A stretch of DNA of 64,000 bases from Brevibacillus_H ginsengisoli (GTDB lineage: Bacteria > Bacillota > Bacilli > Brevibacillales > Brevibacillaceae): positions 185,224-249,223 of the forward strand of contig NZ_JBNJQR010000009.1 in the NCBI RefSeq assembly GCF_050113715.1, read 5' to 3'. Below are positions 1-7,212 of this stretch, one piece after another (the first letter of the stretch is position 1; each line of letters begins with the position of its first letter). Below the pieces are notes generated by a model. The model worked only from the letters and a program-made list of their open reading frames with translations, ran no database searches and was not told the DNA's origin. A program made the position numbers and the translations under genes.

Positions 1-99
1 TATATGCACAAGTGTACATCATTGAACACCGATTGTACATATATGTCGATGTGTGGCGATAATTACCGACAAAATATGAAGAAGTTGTGACAAATTAGT

Positions 100-115
100 T
101 GGCACGATACTTGCT
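100..115 (+). promoter_or_regulatory. sigma-54 (-24/-12) promoter
   Basis: TGGCAC-N5-TTGCT matches the sigma-54 (SigL) consensus TGGCAC-N5-TTGCW exactly, with GG at 101-102 and GC at 113-114. It lies 46 bases before the proline dehydrogenase start. TGTACA motifs at 13-18 and 34-39, 21 bp apart, and TGCACA at 5-10 could be upstream sites for an enhancer-binding activator of the RocR type (inference). Confidence 0.85.
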
Positions 116-160
116 TTGATTATAAGGCTATAGAGCTAGATAAAGGGGAGACATAAGACG

Positions 161-1075
161 ATGGAACAACTCATGAGGGACTTTTTTCTTTTCTTATCCA
201 AAAGCAAATACTTGAATAGCGCAGCGAAAAAATGGGGGCTTCGTTTCGGGGCAGCGCGCTTTGTTGCAGGTCTTTCCATTCAAGAAGCGATTGGCAATGT
301 ACGTGCGCTCAATAAAAAAGGCTTGGTATGTACACTTGACCACTTGGGTGAATTCGTTTTCAGCGTAGAAGAAGCCAACGAATCGGCTGACTACTGTATT
401 AAAACGCTGGAAGCGATCTACACATCTGGCGTAGACTGCAATCTGTCTTTGAAAATGACTCAGCTAGGCTTGGACATCAGTCGTGAACTGTGCGTGAAAA
501 ACATGCGCCGCATTCTGGATGCAGCCAAACAATACGGCAACAACTTCGTTCGTATTGATATGGAGGACTACGGTCATAACGAAATTACCTTGGAGATTCT
601 GGACGAGCTTCGCAAAGATTACGATAACGTGGGAACCGTCATTCAAGCATACCTTTACAAATCTTCGGATGACCTAGAGAAGCTGAAAGACTGCAAACTG
701 CGTCTGGTAAAAGGGGCTTACAAAGAGCCGGCGGAAGTGGCTTACCCGAACAAGGTTGACGTTGACGAAAACTATAAAAAACTGATCAAGCAACATCTGT
801 TAAACGGCGGTTACACAGCAATTGCCAGCCATGATGACAACATCATTAACTTTACCAAGCAATTTGTAAAAGAGAACAATATCCCGAATTCTCAATTCGA
901 GTTCCAAATGCTGTACGGTATCCGTACGCAAACTCAGGTTGAGATTGCCAAAGAAGGCTATAAAATGCGTGTTTACGTACCATACGGAAACGACTGGTTT
1001 GGTTACAACATGCGTCGTTTGGCTGAGCGTCCAGCGAACGTTTGGTTCGTGCTCAAAGGAATTTTCAGCAAATAA
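161..1075 (+). CDS. Proline dehydrogenase
   Basis: A FAD-dependent enzyme that oxidises proline to pyrroline-5-carboxylate, the first step of proline catabolism. The 304-aa length matches the monofunctional Gram-positive PutB/FadM type. Family motifs are seen: YLYKSSDD near residue 165, LRLVKGAYKEP near 180, and the C-terminal YGNDWFGYNMRRLAERP region near 275-292. The start is an ATG with AGGGGAG about 10 bases upstream. It stands alone with its own sigma-54 promoter and terminator; no pyrroline-5-carboxylate dehydrogenase is seen next to it, though one could lie left of the window. The sigma-54 control implies induction by an amino acid through an enhancer-binding protein, as for roc genes in B. 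subtilis (inference). Confidence 0.93.
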   Translation: MEQLMRDFFLFLSKSKYLNSAAKKWGLRFGAARFVAGLSIQEAIGNVRALNKKGLVCTLDHLGEFVFSVEEANESADYCIKTLEAIYTSGVDCNLSLKMTQLGLDISRELCVKNMRRILDAAKQYGNNFVRIDMEDYGHNEITLEILDELRKDYDNVGTVIQAYLYKSSDDLEKLKDCKLRLVKGAYKEPAEVAYPNKVDVDENYKKLIKQHLLNGGYTAIASHDDNIINFTKQFVKENNIPNSQFEFQMLYGIRTQTQVEIAKEGYKMRVYVPYGNDWFGYNMRRLAERPANVWFVLKGIFSK

Positions 1076-1090
1076 TCAGGTGTAACATGA

Positions 1091-1122
1091 CCCACTCGGC
1101 AACTTTGTCGGGTGGGTTTTTT
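1091..1122 (+). terminator. Rho-independent terminator
   Basis: An 8-bp stem, CCCACTCG with CGGGTGGG (one G-U pair), followed by TTTTTT, 15 bases after the proline dehydrogenase stop. Confidence 0.9.
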
Positions 1123-1145
1123 GATGACATCATGATTCGGGCCAT

Positions 1146-1174
1146 CTGACGTTGGGTGAATTTTATGGTACAAT
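1146..1174 (+). promoter_or_regulatory. Sigma-A-type promoter of alkA-like gene
   Basis: CTGACG (1146-1151), a 17-base spacer, then TACAAT (1169-1174). Transcription would begin near 1181. This excludes the ATG at 1175 and supports the downstream start at 1199. Confidence 0.65.
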
Positions 1175-1198
1175 ATGGAATTGAAAGAGAGGTGTCCC

Positions 1199-2143
1199 AT
1201 GTTTACGACGACGATTACGGTTACGCCCCCCTACTCATTTGAACGCTTACTTCGTCGATTGGAATCCCATCCAGATGACCAATTCAGGATTGATGCGGAT
1301 CATGGAATTCTTCGACGCGCATTTCGCCTAGCCGGCAAGCCGGTTTTGGCAACCTTGCAATTCGCCGGTAATTGTGAACAACCCCTGTTGACCGTGTCGA
1401 CTGAAGCGACATTAAGCCCTGCACAGCAAAGGGAACTGACAGCCACTGTACGGCATATGTTTTCAATTGACTATGATCTCACGTCACTATATGTACACAT
1501 GTCAAACGATCCGTATTTGAGACCCTTGTGCAAATCATTTCGCGGTTTACGCTATCTCCTTGACCCGGATCTTTTTCAATCCATGATTCGGACGATTATT
1601 GGACAGCAGCTGAATCTGGCCTTTGCCGCAACCCTTACTCATCGTTTGCTTGAAGTTGCCGGAGATTCTCTCCAAGATGAAGCGGGGAATACCTATTTGC
1701 TCTTTCCGACACCTGAGCGTGTTGCCCAATTAACGGTGGCTCAGCTTCGCGATCTGCAATTCAGCCAGCGAAAAGCGGAATACATCATTGATTTTGCCAA
1801 AGCTGTAGTAGAAGGCCGGGTAGAATTGAATCGATTGCAGGGCATGTCAGATGAAGAGGTAATCCAGTATTTGCTTCCACTGCGTGGAATTGGACGTTGG
1901 ACGGTGGAGTGCCTGTTGATGTTTGGAATGGGACGGAGTGATTTACTCCCAGCCGCGGATATTGGGCTTCGCAATGGAATTCAACTGGTGTATGGACTGA
2001 CCGATAAACCAGACGAACAAGAGATCCGGCGAGTAGGAGAGAGCTGGGCGCCTTACCGTAGCTATATTTCACTGTACATTTGGGAATCAGTAGGAGCGGC
2101 AAGGCGAGGAGAAGTGTTTTTGGATGAAAAAAGAACCCGCTGA
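1199..2143 (+). CDS. DNA-3-methyladenine glycosylase II (AlkA family)
   Basis: A base-excision repair glycosylase of the HhH-GPD superfamily that removes alkylated purines. The chosen start has GAGAGGTG 6-12 bases upstream and gives 314 aa; an in-frame ATG at 1175 overlaps the predicted -10 box. The helix-hairpin-helix LRGIGRWTVECLLMF and the catalytic-aspartate region LLPAADIGLRNG are seen in the C-terminal half. The N-terminal part looks like the beta-rich AlkA_N domain. The stop codon sits inside the left arm of the terminator stem shared with the convergent exporter gene. Two more HhH-GPD enzymes, MutY and Nth, are encoded further right. Confidence 0.9.
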   Translation: MFTTTITVTPPYSFERLLRRLESHPDDQFRIDADHGILRRAFRLAGKPVLATLQFAGNCEQPLLTVSTEATLSPAQQRELTATVRHMFSIDYDLTSLYVHMSNDPYLRPLCKSFRGLRYLLDPDLFQSMIRTIIGQQLNLAFAATLTHRLLEVAGDSLQDEAGNTYLLFPTPERVAQLTVAQLRDLQFSQRKAEYIIDFAKAVVEGRVELNRLQGMSDEEVIQYLLPLRGIGRWTVECLLMFGMGRSDLLPAADIGLRNGIQLVYGLTDKPDEQEIRRVGESWAPYRSYISLYIWESVGAARRGEVFLDEKRTR

Positions 2144-2178
2144 CTCACATAATCGTGAGTCGGAGGGTTCCTCTTTTC
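2127..2178. terminator. Bidirectional terminator
   Basis: A long inverted repeat, GAACCC..TGACTCAC (2133-2148) with GTGAGTC..AGGGTTC (2155-2170), has an A tract on the left and a T-rich tract on the right. It can end both the alkA-like gene and the convergent EamA gene. The alkA stop codon TGA (2141-2143) is part of the stem. Confidence 0.85.
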
Positions 2179-3096
2179 TTAATGTGAAGTTTGTTTGCTG
2201 GGCACATCGACTGTTTTTCGTAGATTGGAAACCGCCACGCCGCCTAGGATCAAGCAGGCTCCGAAGAAAAAACCAAGGCTTAAGTGCTCCCCCAGCAACA
2301 GCCAGCCAAAAAATGAGCCAACTATCGGTTGAATGAAGAAAAAGGCGGCCCCGCTTCCCGCACTCATCAATTCAAAGCCTTTGTTCCACAAATAAAAGGC
2401 TCCCGCAGTGGATACGATTCCTAAATACATTATTCCCGCCCAGATGTTCCATCCGAACGACCAGTTTACAGGGGTGACGGACAACTCCCATAGCATGACA
2501 GGGAAAGTGAAAATAAGTCCGAACAGTGCCGCATAAGTAGTGACAACGACAGACGAGTAAATGGATGTCGCCCGTTTGCTCATCACCGTGTACAAGGCCC
2601 AGGTGACGGCCGCAACCAACAGGATCAGGTTCCCGAGAAACGATGTGGAAACTGCCTCGTGATCGGGTACCCCAACAACTACGATCACGCCAATCGTGGC
2701 ACAAATCATCCCGAGTAGTTGGAATAGTTGCAATCTTTCTCGCAGCATCCAAACGGCAAAAAGCACGATGAACGCTGGAGAGGCGGAAGTAATTAGAGCC
2801 CCCATATGCGCTGAAGAAAACTTGGTGCCCAAGAACTGCGCACCGATAGATAGCGTGATCCCCACGAATCCGATGCCCATCATGGAAGGAAGATCGTGAC
2901 GTGGTACATAGCTTTTTTGAATGATCACAATACTGCCAAGCACAAGCAAAGCAATGGCAAAGCGAATTTCAAGCAAGGTAAACGGTGGAATCACTTCCAA
3001 AACGACTTTGCTAACGACATAGACGCCGCCCCAAATCGCCGCCGCCAATGATAAAAAAATACTTCCTAGAATTTGTTGTTTACGCTGCGTGTTCAT
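2179..3096 (-). CDS. EamA/DMT family exporter
   Basis: A 305-aa inner-membrane protein with about ten hydrophobic segments in two EamA repeats, typical of the drug/metabolite transporter superfamily (RhaT/YdcZ-like). The substrate cannot be told from sequence. The N-terminal repeat begins IFLSLAAAIWGGVYVVSKVV, and the second repeat runs from about residue 155 to 290. The ATG start has a GGGAGG site 9 bases upstream. The gene is preceded by a long leader that contains a 17-codon ORF and competing stem-loops next to its ribosome binding site. This points to translational or transcriptional attenuation, as known for antibiotic-inducible exporters (inference). Confidence 0.85.
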   Translation of the reverse strand: MNTQRKQQILGSIFLSLAAAIWGGVYVVSKVVLEVIPPFTLLEIRFAIALLVLGSIVIIQKSYVPRHDLPSMMGIGFVGITLSIGAQFLGTKFSSAHMGALITSASPAFIVLFAVWMLRERLQLFQLLGMICATIGVIVVVGVPDHEAVSTSFLGNLILLVAAVTWALYTVMSKRATSIYSSVVVTTYAALFGLIFTFPVMLWELSVTPVNWSFGWNIWAGIMYLGIVSTAGAFYLWNKGFELMSAGSGAAFFFIQPIVGSFFGWLLLGEHLSLGFFFGACLILGGVAVSNLRKTVDVPSKQTSH

Positions 3097-3105
3097 TAGT
3101 TTGTA

Positions 3106-3178
3106 CCTCCCGGAGTAGATCGTTGTTTTATCAGGTGTGTAAGGTATCTACTAGCCGGGTAGAATTGGGCGCTACTCC
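3106..3178 (-). promoter_or_regulatory. Candidate attenuator / RBS-sequestering leader
   Basis: Reading the minus strand, CTACTCC (3118-3112), which abuts the exporter RBS GGGAGG (3111-3106), can pair with GGAGTAG (3178-3172). The overlapping ATCTACT (3120-3114) can instead pair with AGTAGAT (3152-3146). The two pairings exclude each other, as expected of a leader-controlled switch. Confidence 0.5.
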
Positions 3179-3190
3179 ATTCCTATCCGA

Positions 3191-3244
3191 CTAGGATCGG
3201 AGGAATGTGGGCACATCTAACTCAAATCGGGAGTGTTGCAACAT
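3191..3244 (-). CDS. 17-aa putative leader peptide
   Basis: A short ORF, MLQHSRFELDVPTFLRS, with a perfect GGAGGTG site six bases before its ATG. Its stop codon lies in a small hairpin (TCCTA..TAGGA). It ends about 95 bases before the EamA exporter start on the same strand. Placement, strong RBS and following alternative stems fit a regulatory leader peptide. Ribosome stalling by an antibiotic is the usual logic of such leaders, but the inducer is unknown. Confidence 0.55.
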   Translation of the reverse strand: MLQHSRFELDVPTFLRS

Positions 3245-3282
3245 GGTATTCACCTCCAACAAGAATTTGGCCATTATCCCTT

Positions 3283-3291
3283 ATTATAACA
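3283..3291 (-). promoter_or_regulatory. Extended -10 promoter of leader/exporter transcript
   Basis: On the minus strand the sequence reads TGTTATAAT, a perfect extended -10 element, about 39 bases before the leader ATG. No convincing -35 box is seen, which is acceptable for an extended -10 promoter. Confidence 0.6.
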
Positions 3292-3320
3292 TCCTGAGGA
3301 AAAATCGCACTCTTCAATTA

Positions 3321-3359
3321 TGAATGAATATTCACTCAATTATAAGAATGAGCTATACT
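3321..3359 (+). promoter_or_regulatory. FadR-type operator over the thioesterase promoter
   Basis: TGAATGAATATTCACTCA (3321-3338) matches the B. subtilis FadR (YsiA) consensus TGAATGAMTANTCATTCA at all but one position. It overlaps the likely -35 box TTCACT (3331-3336). A -10 box TATACT (3354-3359) follows after 17 bases. The regulator would be relieved by long-chain acyl-CoA. Confidence 0.75.
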
Positions 3360-3387
3360 GTAGAAAAACGGAAGTGAGGGAGTACAT

Positions 3388-3798
3388 ATGGCTGAACACG
3401 TTTTTACCACGATTGTCCGCTCGACAGAAGTCGATACAATTGGACATTTGAATAACGCGAAGTATTTGGAGTACATGGAGTGGGGTCGCTTTGAATTGAT
3501 TACTCAATCGGGACTTAGTCTTGAGGAAATGAAGAGTAGAGGGATTTTGCCGGTCGTTGTCAATATTAACGTGAATTACCGCAAGGAAGTCCTGATGGGC
3601 GCAGAAATCAAGGTGGTTTCCAGGCCTCTGCGCCTCGGTGGCAAGAGCATCGTGCTGCGTCACGAATTGTTTAATGCCAAGGGTGACCTGGTTTGCGACG
3701 CCGATGTCACGCTGGTTATGATTGACGCCGTTCAACGTAAAGCGACGGCTATTCCTCAAGAGTTTATCGATGCCTATGAGGCCGCTATCAATCAATGA
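3388..3798 (+). CDS. Acyl-CoA thioesterase, 4HBT hot-dog family
   Basis: A 136-aa single hot-dog-fold protein that should hydrolyse acyl-CoA or a related thioester. The diagnostic 4HBT segment TEVDTIGHLNNAKYLEYMEWGRFE lies at residues 12-35, in two runs around the GHLNN turn. Length and layout match B. subtilis YneP and E. coli YbgC relatives. The ATG is preceded by GTGAGGGAG. The FadR-type operator in front places it in the fatty-acid degradation regulon, which supports a fatty acyl-CoA substrate (inference from operator plus family). Confidence 0.85.
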   Translation: MAEHVFTTIVRSTEVDTIGHLNNAKYLEYMEWGRFELITQSGLSLEEMKSRGILPVVVNINVNYRKEVLMGAEIKVVSRPLRLGGKSIVLRHELFNAKGDLVCDADVTLVMIDAVQRKATAIPQEFIDAYEAAINQ

Positions 3799-3892
3799 AT
3801 TCATCTCCCTTTAACGTAAAGTTAACGAATCATCCACACTCCCTTGATAAACTGAAGATGGCGTAAAGCTTACGTTAAATGGAGGCGATATG

Positions 3893-4855
3893 ATGGATAC
3901 AGCGAGCCATCTGTTGTTCGGAGCTACTTTGGCTGGTTTGGCTTATCTTGATCCGGCCGTAGCCCAGCATCCCGAAGTAGCCTTGATCGTAATGGCGGGA
4001 ACGTTAATCGGTTCACATGCACCGGATTTTGATGCCATGATCCGTCTCAAAGGATTCGTAAGCTACATTCGTCATCACCGGGGGATTACACACTCACTAC
4101 CCGCTTTAGGGATTTGGCCTGCCCTTATTGGTTTGGGTCTGGCTTGGGGAACTGGATTATGGCAGTATGTTTCGACCATTTATCTTTGGACGTTTGCAGC
4201 TGTTTTTTTTCATGTTTTTCTGGACACCTTGAATGCGTATGGTGTTCAGTCGCTCAGACCGTTGCGTAAGAATTGGATACACCTCGATATCCTCGCAATT
4301 TTCGATCCCATTCTATTTACGCTTCATCTCGGAGGGCTTGTTCTTTGGTGGGGGTTCAAATGGAATCCTGTTCCGTTGTTCAGTTCCATTTATGCTGCGA
4401 CGTTGATGTATATCCTGACCAAAGGCGTCTATCATTCCTACCTCGTGCGACGAGTGAGACAGACGATACCTGAGGTAGGTGTCTGTCATGTACTCCCGAC
4501 ACTTCATTGGTTTCATTGGTTGTTTGTGTTTGAGGTTGAGGATAAGTTTTATACCGGAAGAGTCATTGGCAATTATGTGATTATCGAGGATCAATACCCG
4601 AAAACAGAGCAGCATCCCATTATTCAAGCTACGATGAATACGGACGGAGTGCGGGCGTTTTTACAGTTTGCTCAACGGATTCATGTCACCTATCGAGAAA
4701 TTCAGGGAGGGTATGAAGTCCGCTGGAGCGAGATGAGGTTCTGGTACAACAAGAAGCTTCCTTTTGGAGTGGATGTTGAGCTGGACGGTCAGTTGAATGT
4801 TGTTCACTATCGGATTGGCTGGCGGAAAAAAGCTTGGGAAGCACCATTTGTTTAA
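3893..4855 (+). CDS. YfhP/YdjM-like membrane-bound hydrolase family protein
   Basis: A 320-aa membrane protein of the YdjM/LexA-binding membrane-hydrolase (DUF457) group. The N-terminal metal-site-like residues are seen: MDTASH at 1-6, GSHAPDFD near 43-50 and RHHRGITHS near 62-70, followed by four to five membrane segments and a soluble C-terminal domain. ATG 3893 is preferred over ATG 3890 because GGAGG is then seven bases away. A clear paralogue lies at 32674-33669 beside mutY. Biochemical function is not established. Inverted copies of TTAACGTAAAG (from 3811) and CTTACGTTAA (from 3869) lie in its upstream region. Confidence 0.75.
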   Translation: MDTASHLLFGATLAGLAYLDPAVAQHPEVALIVMAGTLIGSHAPDFDAMIRLKGFVSYIRHHRGITHSLPALGIWPALIGLGLAWGTGLWQYVSTIYLWTFAAVFFHVFLDTLNAYGVQSLRPLRKNWIHLDILAIFDPILFTLHLGGLVLWWGFKWNPVPLFSSIYAATLMYILTKGVYHSYLVRRVRQTIPEVGVCHVLPTLHWFHWLFVFEVEDKFYTGRVIGNYVIIEDQYPKTEQHPIIQATMNTDGVRAFLQFAQRIHVTYREIQGGYEVRWSEMRFWYNKKLPFGVDVELDGQLNVVHYRIGWRKKAWEAPFV

Positions 4856-4880
4856 ATGTTGATTTTTATATAGTAATGAG

Positions 4881-4915
4881 GGGAACCTTCATTTGTCGAG
4901 GTTCCCTATTCTTGT
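4881..4915 (+). terminator. Rho-independent terminator
   Basis: GGGAACCT (4881-4888) pairs with AGGTTCCC (4899-4906), followed by a moderately T-rich tract. Confidence 0.7.
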
Positions 4916-4961
4916 TCAACTAACGCCCTTGTTAGCTCAATAGCAAATGAATTACAACTCG

Positions 4962-5309
4962 TTATTTCTCCCAAAGCTCGACCAGTCGACCTTCAGGATC
5001 TTCAATCCAAATAAACTTTCCATATTCACTACTCTCTTTGTTCTTTGCAAGTGGTACACCAATATGTTCAAGATGCTTAATAGTCTCGTTTAGATTATGC
5101 ACTTGGAAATTTAACATCACTTGTTGTTCTGTTGGGAAATAACTGTCATTCTCGGTAAAGAAAGAAAAGATAGTCTCATTTCCTAATTGGGGTTTTATCA
5201 CAGTCCCATTCCAATTTTCTATTTCAATCTTCAATACTTCACTGTACCATTTTTTTATAACTTCAAGATTCTTAGTTCTCCAAAAAATTCCTCCGAAACC
5301 TTTTATCAT
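4962..5309 (-). CDS. VOC (glyoxalase/bleomycin-resistance-like) protein
   Basis: A 115-aa single-domain protein with two beta-alpha-beta-beta-beta units of the vicinal oxygen chelate fold. It starts FWRTKNLEVIKKWYSEVL, and ends IEDPEGRLVELWEK, the typical C-terminal metal-ligand strand with a glutamate. The ATG has an AGGAG site upstream. Its substrate is unknown; the family includes lyases, dioxygenases and antibiotic-binding proteins. It lies at the left edge of an AT-rich patch that runs to about 6950, so it may have arrived by transfer. Confidence 0.75.
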   Translation of the reverse strand: MIKGFGGIFWRTKNLEVIKKWYSEVLKIEIENWNGTVIKPQLGNETIFSFFTENDSYFPTEQQVMLNFQVHNLNETIKHLEHIGVPLAKNKESSEYGKFIWIEDPEGRLVELWEK

Positions 5310-5704
5310 CGAATCTAACTCCTGTCTATCATCAAATTTTTAGCTATCCGATTACATTAGATTTTCGAGATTTAAATTAAAGTTCCCTTTTAAACTATGT
5401 TGCACGATAGTTTAATAATTCGTAATCTGTCTTTCATCTATGTTTGTTAAGTCTATAACTATTTTTTCCATTGATTGATATTTTATTTTTAAGTCTCAAG
5501 TCAGTATTTCAGTGAACACATGCTTCTAAATCAGCATGGAATATTGGGAATGGATAGTTCAATAAAGATGGATTCGATATCGCATTAGAAAGGGCTTAAA
5601 TTCAAGATTTTTATTGCTGTTGAAATAATATTATAGGAAAATATAACCATTAAAAATATTAAATTTTGTCCGCATTATAAATGCGTTCAGAGGAGTGATA
5701 TGTA
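5310..5704. other. AT-rich intergenic region without recognisable gene
   Basis: About 395 bases with no convincing ORF. The only structure noted is a 7-bp inverted repeat, AAACTAT (5392-5398) and ATAGTTT (5407-5413), around GTTGCACG. A related sequence in opposite orientation ends with GTGCAAC (6977-6983) after the WG-repeat gene. Confidence 0.6.
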
Positions 5705-6919
5705 TTGAAATCACTAAAGTGGTCATTTGCAATATGCTTTATAATGTTGGCTTTTTTGGTAGAAAGTAGTTTTGCAGCCAATAATCAAGTTGGAGCCCAA
5801 GTAATTGATAGAACAGCTCTTTTTCCCATGTATAGTCACAGTCAAAATAAATGGGGCATGGTTAATCTAAGTGGGAAACTTGTGATAAAACCACAGTACG
5901 ACAACCTTATTTTTCCGCAAAATGCACTTCCGGATTTTGATACGGATAAGGATATTGGCCAATTCTATCAAGGGGAAAAAAAAGGTTACATCAATAATCA
6001 AGGAAAAATAATCTTTACCGCTCCTCGTGGTACTAGATATCTATTCTTTTTTCATGAAGGATTACGGTCGGTTTTTATGTGGGGAAATTACGATGGAAAA
6101 TCACAATGGAAAGCTGGCTTCATAAACAAAAATGGGAAAATGGTAATAAAACCGCAGTTTGATCGTACGACAGATTTCAAAAACGGCGTGGCACCAGCTG
6201 AAATCAACGACAAATTCGGTTTAATCGATAAATCTGGAAAAATAATAACGCCTATTAAATACAAGAGTATAAAGGAATACGATGGAAAATATTACATCCC
6301 GATAAGTGAGAATTTTTTACTTGGTTTGATGGATCAGAATGAGAAAATAGTTATACCTCCGAAATTTGTATATTTAGGAGATTTTTCTGAAGGAATTGCA
6401 CCTGCTGGACTTCCGGGTGAGCTTCGTGGTTACATTGATTTTACTGGGAAATTTATTATTGAGCCAAAATTTTTTGAACCGGAACAGTTTGAAAATGGAA
6501 TTGCCAGAGTAAGAGAAAGAAATGCGAATCTAAAAGGATTCAAATATGGTTTCATTAATAAGAAAGGTGAATGGATCGCTGAGCCTGGCACCTTCGGTGA
6601 GAAACAAGAAATATATACTTGGTATAACAACCCAAATATAGTGCAATTCTTCGACGATAACTACTTCTTGGGGGCGATGAACCTGAAAGGTGAAATTATT
6701 TCGCAGCCTTATATAAAAGTGCATCGCGTTCTAAAGAATGGTCTTGTAATAGTTTCTAACAGGAATAACTTATTTGGAATTATAGATAAAAATATGAAAT
6801 TCGTACTCCCACCTGTTTATAAGCAATTGGACGAGTATAATGGTTTGTATTCTGTCGACCAAACAAAAGGTGGATATATAAATTTGCAGGGTAAACTTGT
6901 AATTCCGCCGATTAAATAA
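5705..6919 (+). CDS. Secreted WG-repeat protein
   Basis: A 404-aa protein with a signal peptide (hydrophobic run to about residue 23, likely cleavage after SFA) and about ten WG repeats of the type KxGxINxxGKxVIxPxY. Examples begin at KWGMVNLSGKLVIKPQY, KAGFINKNGKMVIKPQF and KGGYINLQGKLVIPP. The start is TTG with AGGAGTG seven bases upstream; the ATG six bases before runs into a stop. WG proteins are beta-repeat proteins with no assigned enzymatic function. Base composition is clearly more AT-rich than the neighbours, suggesting recent acquisition. Confidence 0.85.
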   Translation: MKSLKWSFAICFIMLAFLVESSFAANNQVGAQVIDRTALFPMYSHSQNKWGMVNLSGKLVIKPQYDNLIFPQNALPDFDTDKDIGQFYQGEKKGYINNQGKIIFTAPRGTRYLFFFHEGLRSVFMWGNYDGKSQWKAGFINKNGKMVIKPQFDRTTDFKNGVAPAEINDKFGLIDKSGKIITPIKYKSIKEYDGKYYIPISENFLLGLMDQNEKIVIPPKFVYLGDFSEGIAPAGLPGELRGYIDFTGKFIIEPKFFEPEQFENGIARVRERNANLKGFKYGFINKKGEWIAEPGTFGEKQEIYTWYNNPNIVQFFDDNYFLGAMNLKGEIISQPYIKVHRVLKNGLVIVSNRNNLFGIIDKNMKFVLPPVYKQLDEYNGLYSVDQTKGGYINLQGKLVIPPIK

Positions 6920-7028
6920 TCTGTAAAAAAAGAGTTCCCACCTAAAACCCATTTCAACTAAACTGCTCGATAGTTAGTGCAACCGACAACACAATCATAT
7001 CATATACAGGAAAATTACCATCCCATGA

Positions 7029-7067
7029 AGGCAACCGCATTTTGCTGATGCGAGTTGCCTTTTTTTA
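7029..7067 (+). terminator. Rho-independent terminator
   Basis: AGGCAACCGCAT (7029-7040) pairs with ATGCGAGTTGCCT (7048-7060), followed by TTTTTTT. It is 110 bases after the WG-repeat gene, far for that gene, and may be a relic of a gene displaced by the AT-rich insert (inference). Confidence 0.9.
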
Positions 7068-7127
7068 CGCCAAAATTTATAGTTTAAGGAGGTATCTGGC
7101 CATTTTTAAACTTTTTGATTTATTAAG

Positions 7128-7190
7128 TTGACAGAGAGCCGAACGCTGTTCATTATTAACACATAACAAAAAACGGCAGTACCGTTTTTT
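7128..7190 (+). promoter_or_regulatory. Promoter and 5' hairpin of DHA2 transporter
   Basis: TTGACA (7128-7133), 17 bases, CATTAT (7151-7156). From about +5 there is a perfect 9-bp inverted repeat, AAAAAACGG (7168-7176) and CCGTTTTTT (7182-7190), directly before the RBS. It resembles an operator or an early terminator and may control the transporter. Confidence 0.6.
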
Positions 7191-7212
7191 CAGAAAAAGG
7201 AGTAAGCAGACG

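Noticed and set aside
1175..1198. ATG 1175 as start of the alkA-like gene
   Set aside because: It falls at the predicted -10 box and lacks an RBS, whereas ATG 1199 has GAGAGGTG.
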